Shown here one piece after another: positions 6,276 through 6,394 of a stretch of 6,394 bases of DNA (position 1 is the stretch's first letter; each line of letters opens with the position of its first letter). Origin of the DNA: Roseburia sp. (GTDB lineage Bacteria > Bacillota > Clostridia > Lachnospirales > Lachnospiraceae); contig DMYD01000060.1 in assembly GCA_003483745.1 (NCBI GenBank), positions 1-6,394 of the forward strand, in the 5' to 3' direction. The notes under the pieces are model-generated. The model ran no database searches, was not told the DNA's origin, and worked only from the letters and a program-made list of their open reading frames with translations. The translations under genes and the position numbers were made by a program.

Positions 6276-6394
6276 ATGGCAATCATGATAGATTAAGATC
6301 AGAAACTGATCACGTTGCATACAAAAAATACGACTTATCAGATGGTGATATATGCTCTAAGTGACTTCTTAATCATGATTTTGTCATGGTTAGT
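6276..6394 (+). pseudogene. Start of a probable GH36 alpha-galactosidase, interrupted by an early stop and cut by the window end
   Basis: From ATG 6276 the frame reads MAIMID, then TAA at 6294-6296, then DQKLITLHTKNTTYQM (6297-6344). The block TLHTKNTTYQM is how many Firmicute GH36 alpha-galactosidases begin (recalled from the family), and such a gene would fit an msm/raffinose operon by removing galactose from raffinose-type sugars. A single-base change of TAA to AAA would restore the frame. After about 6345 the translation (VIYALSDFLIMILSWL) no longer looks like the expected G-x-LLHLYYG region, so at least one more error or frame change is likely before the edge. Identification rests on about 16 residues, so it is tentative. 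Whether the gene is truly broken or this is poor sequence at a contig edge is open. Confidence 0.45.

Noticed and set aside
1..6394. Mobile element, CRISPR, defence or other novel multi-gene system
   Set aside because: All recognisable genes belong to sugar uptake, sugar cleavage or their regulation; no transposase, repeat array, tRNA, integrase or unknown gene was seen.

Overview
The window looks like part of a sugar-uptake and sugar-cleavage operon from a gut-type Firmicute, most likely a Lachnospiraceae relative. That placement is an inference from moderate GC, strong AGGAGG-type ribosome sites, tight same-strand packing and the style of the proteins; no RNA gene or other taxonomic marker is present. 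All genes are on the + strand, and I see no terminator or convincing promoter between them, so the stretch reads as the interior of one transcript.

Layout: (1) 1-707, the 3' part of a carbohydrate ABC-transporter inner-membrane permease (MalG/MsmG type), cut by the window edge, frameshifted near base 67, and missing roughly 30 residues before its last membrane segment. (2) 726-1899, a sucrose phosphorylase (gtfA) broken by one extra T at about 1043-1044 and by an apparent in-frame loss of about 90 residues at about 1660-1672. (3) 1953-3557, an intact intracellular GH32 beta-fructosidase. (4) 3545-4522, an intact LacI-family regulator of ScrR-like type whose start lies inside the end of the GH32 gene. 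(5) 4568-6250, an intact GH13 oligo-1,6-glucosidase. (6) 6276 to the window end, the first codons of what is probably a GH36 alpha-galactosidase, with an in-frame stop at codon 7.

Together the genes resemble the streptococcal multiple-sugar-metabolism (msm) locus: ABC import of raffinose-family, sucrose and isomalto-type oligosaccharides. Alpha-galactosidase would trim galactose, sucrose phosphorylase or GH32 would split sucrose or fructosides, and the GH13 enzyme would cut alpha-1,6-glucosides, all in the cytoplasm. The LacI regulator is the likely local control. No transporter ATPase is present; these importers often use a shared ATPase encoded elsewhere.

The most notable signal is damage. 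Permease and gtfA carry single-base frame breaks plus clean in-frame internal deletions, and the last gene is broken at its start, while the three central genes look whole. This could be real operon decay (loss of the phosphorolytic route with the hydrolytic GH32 kept) or sequence/assembly error in a draft contig; the sequence alone cannot decide. I found no mobile element, CRISPR, RNA gene or evidence of a new kind of system.
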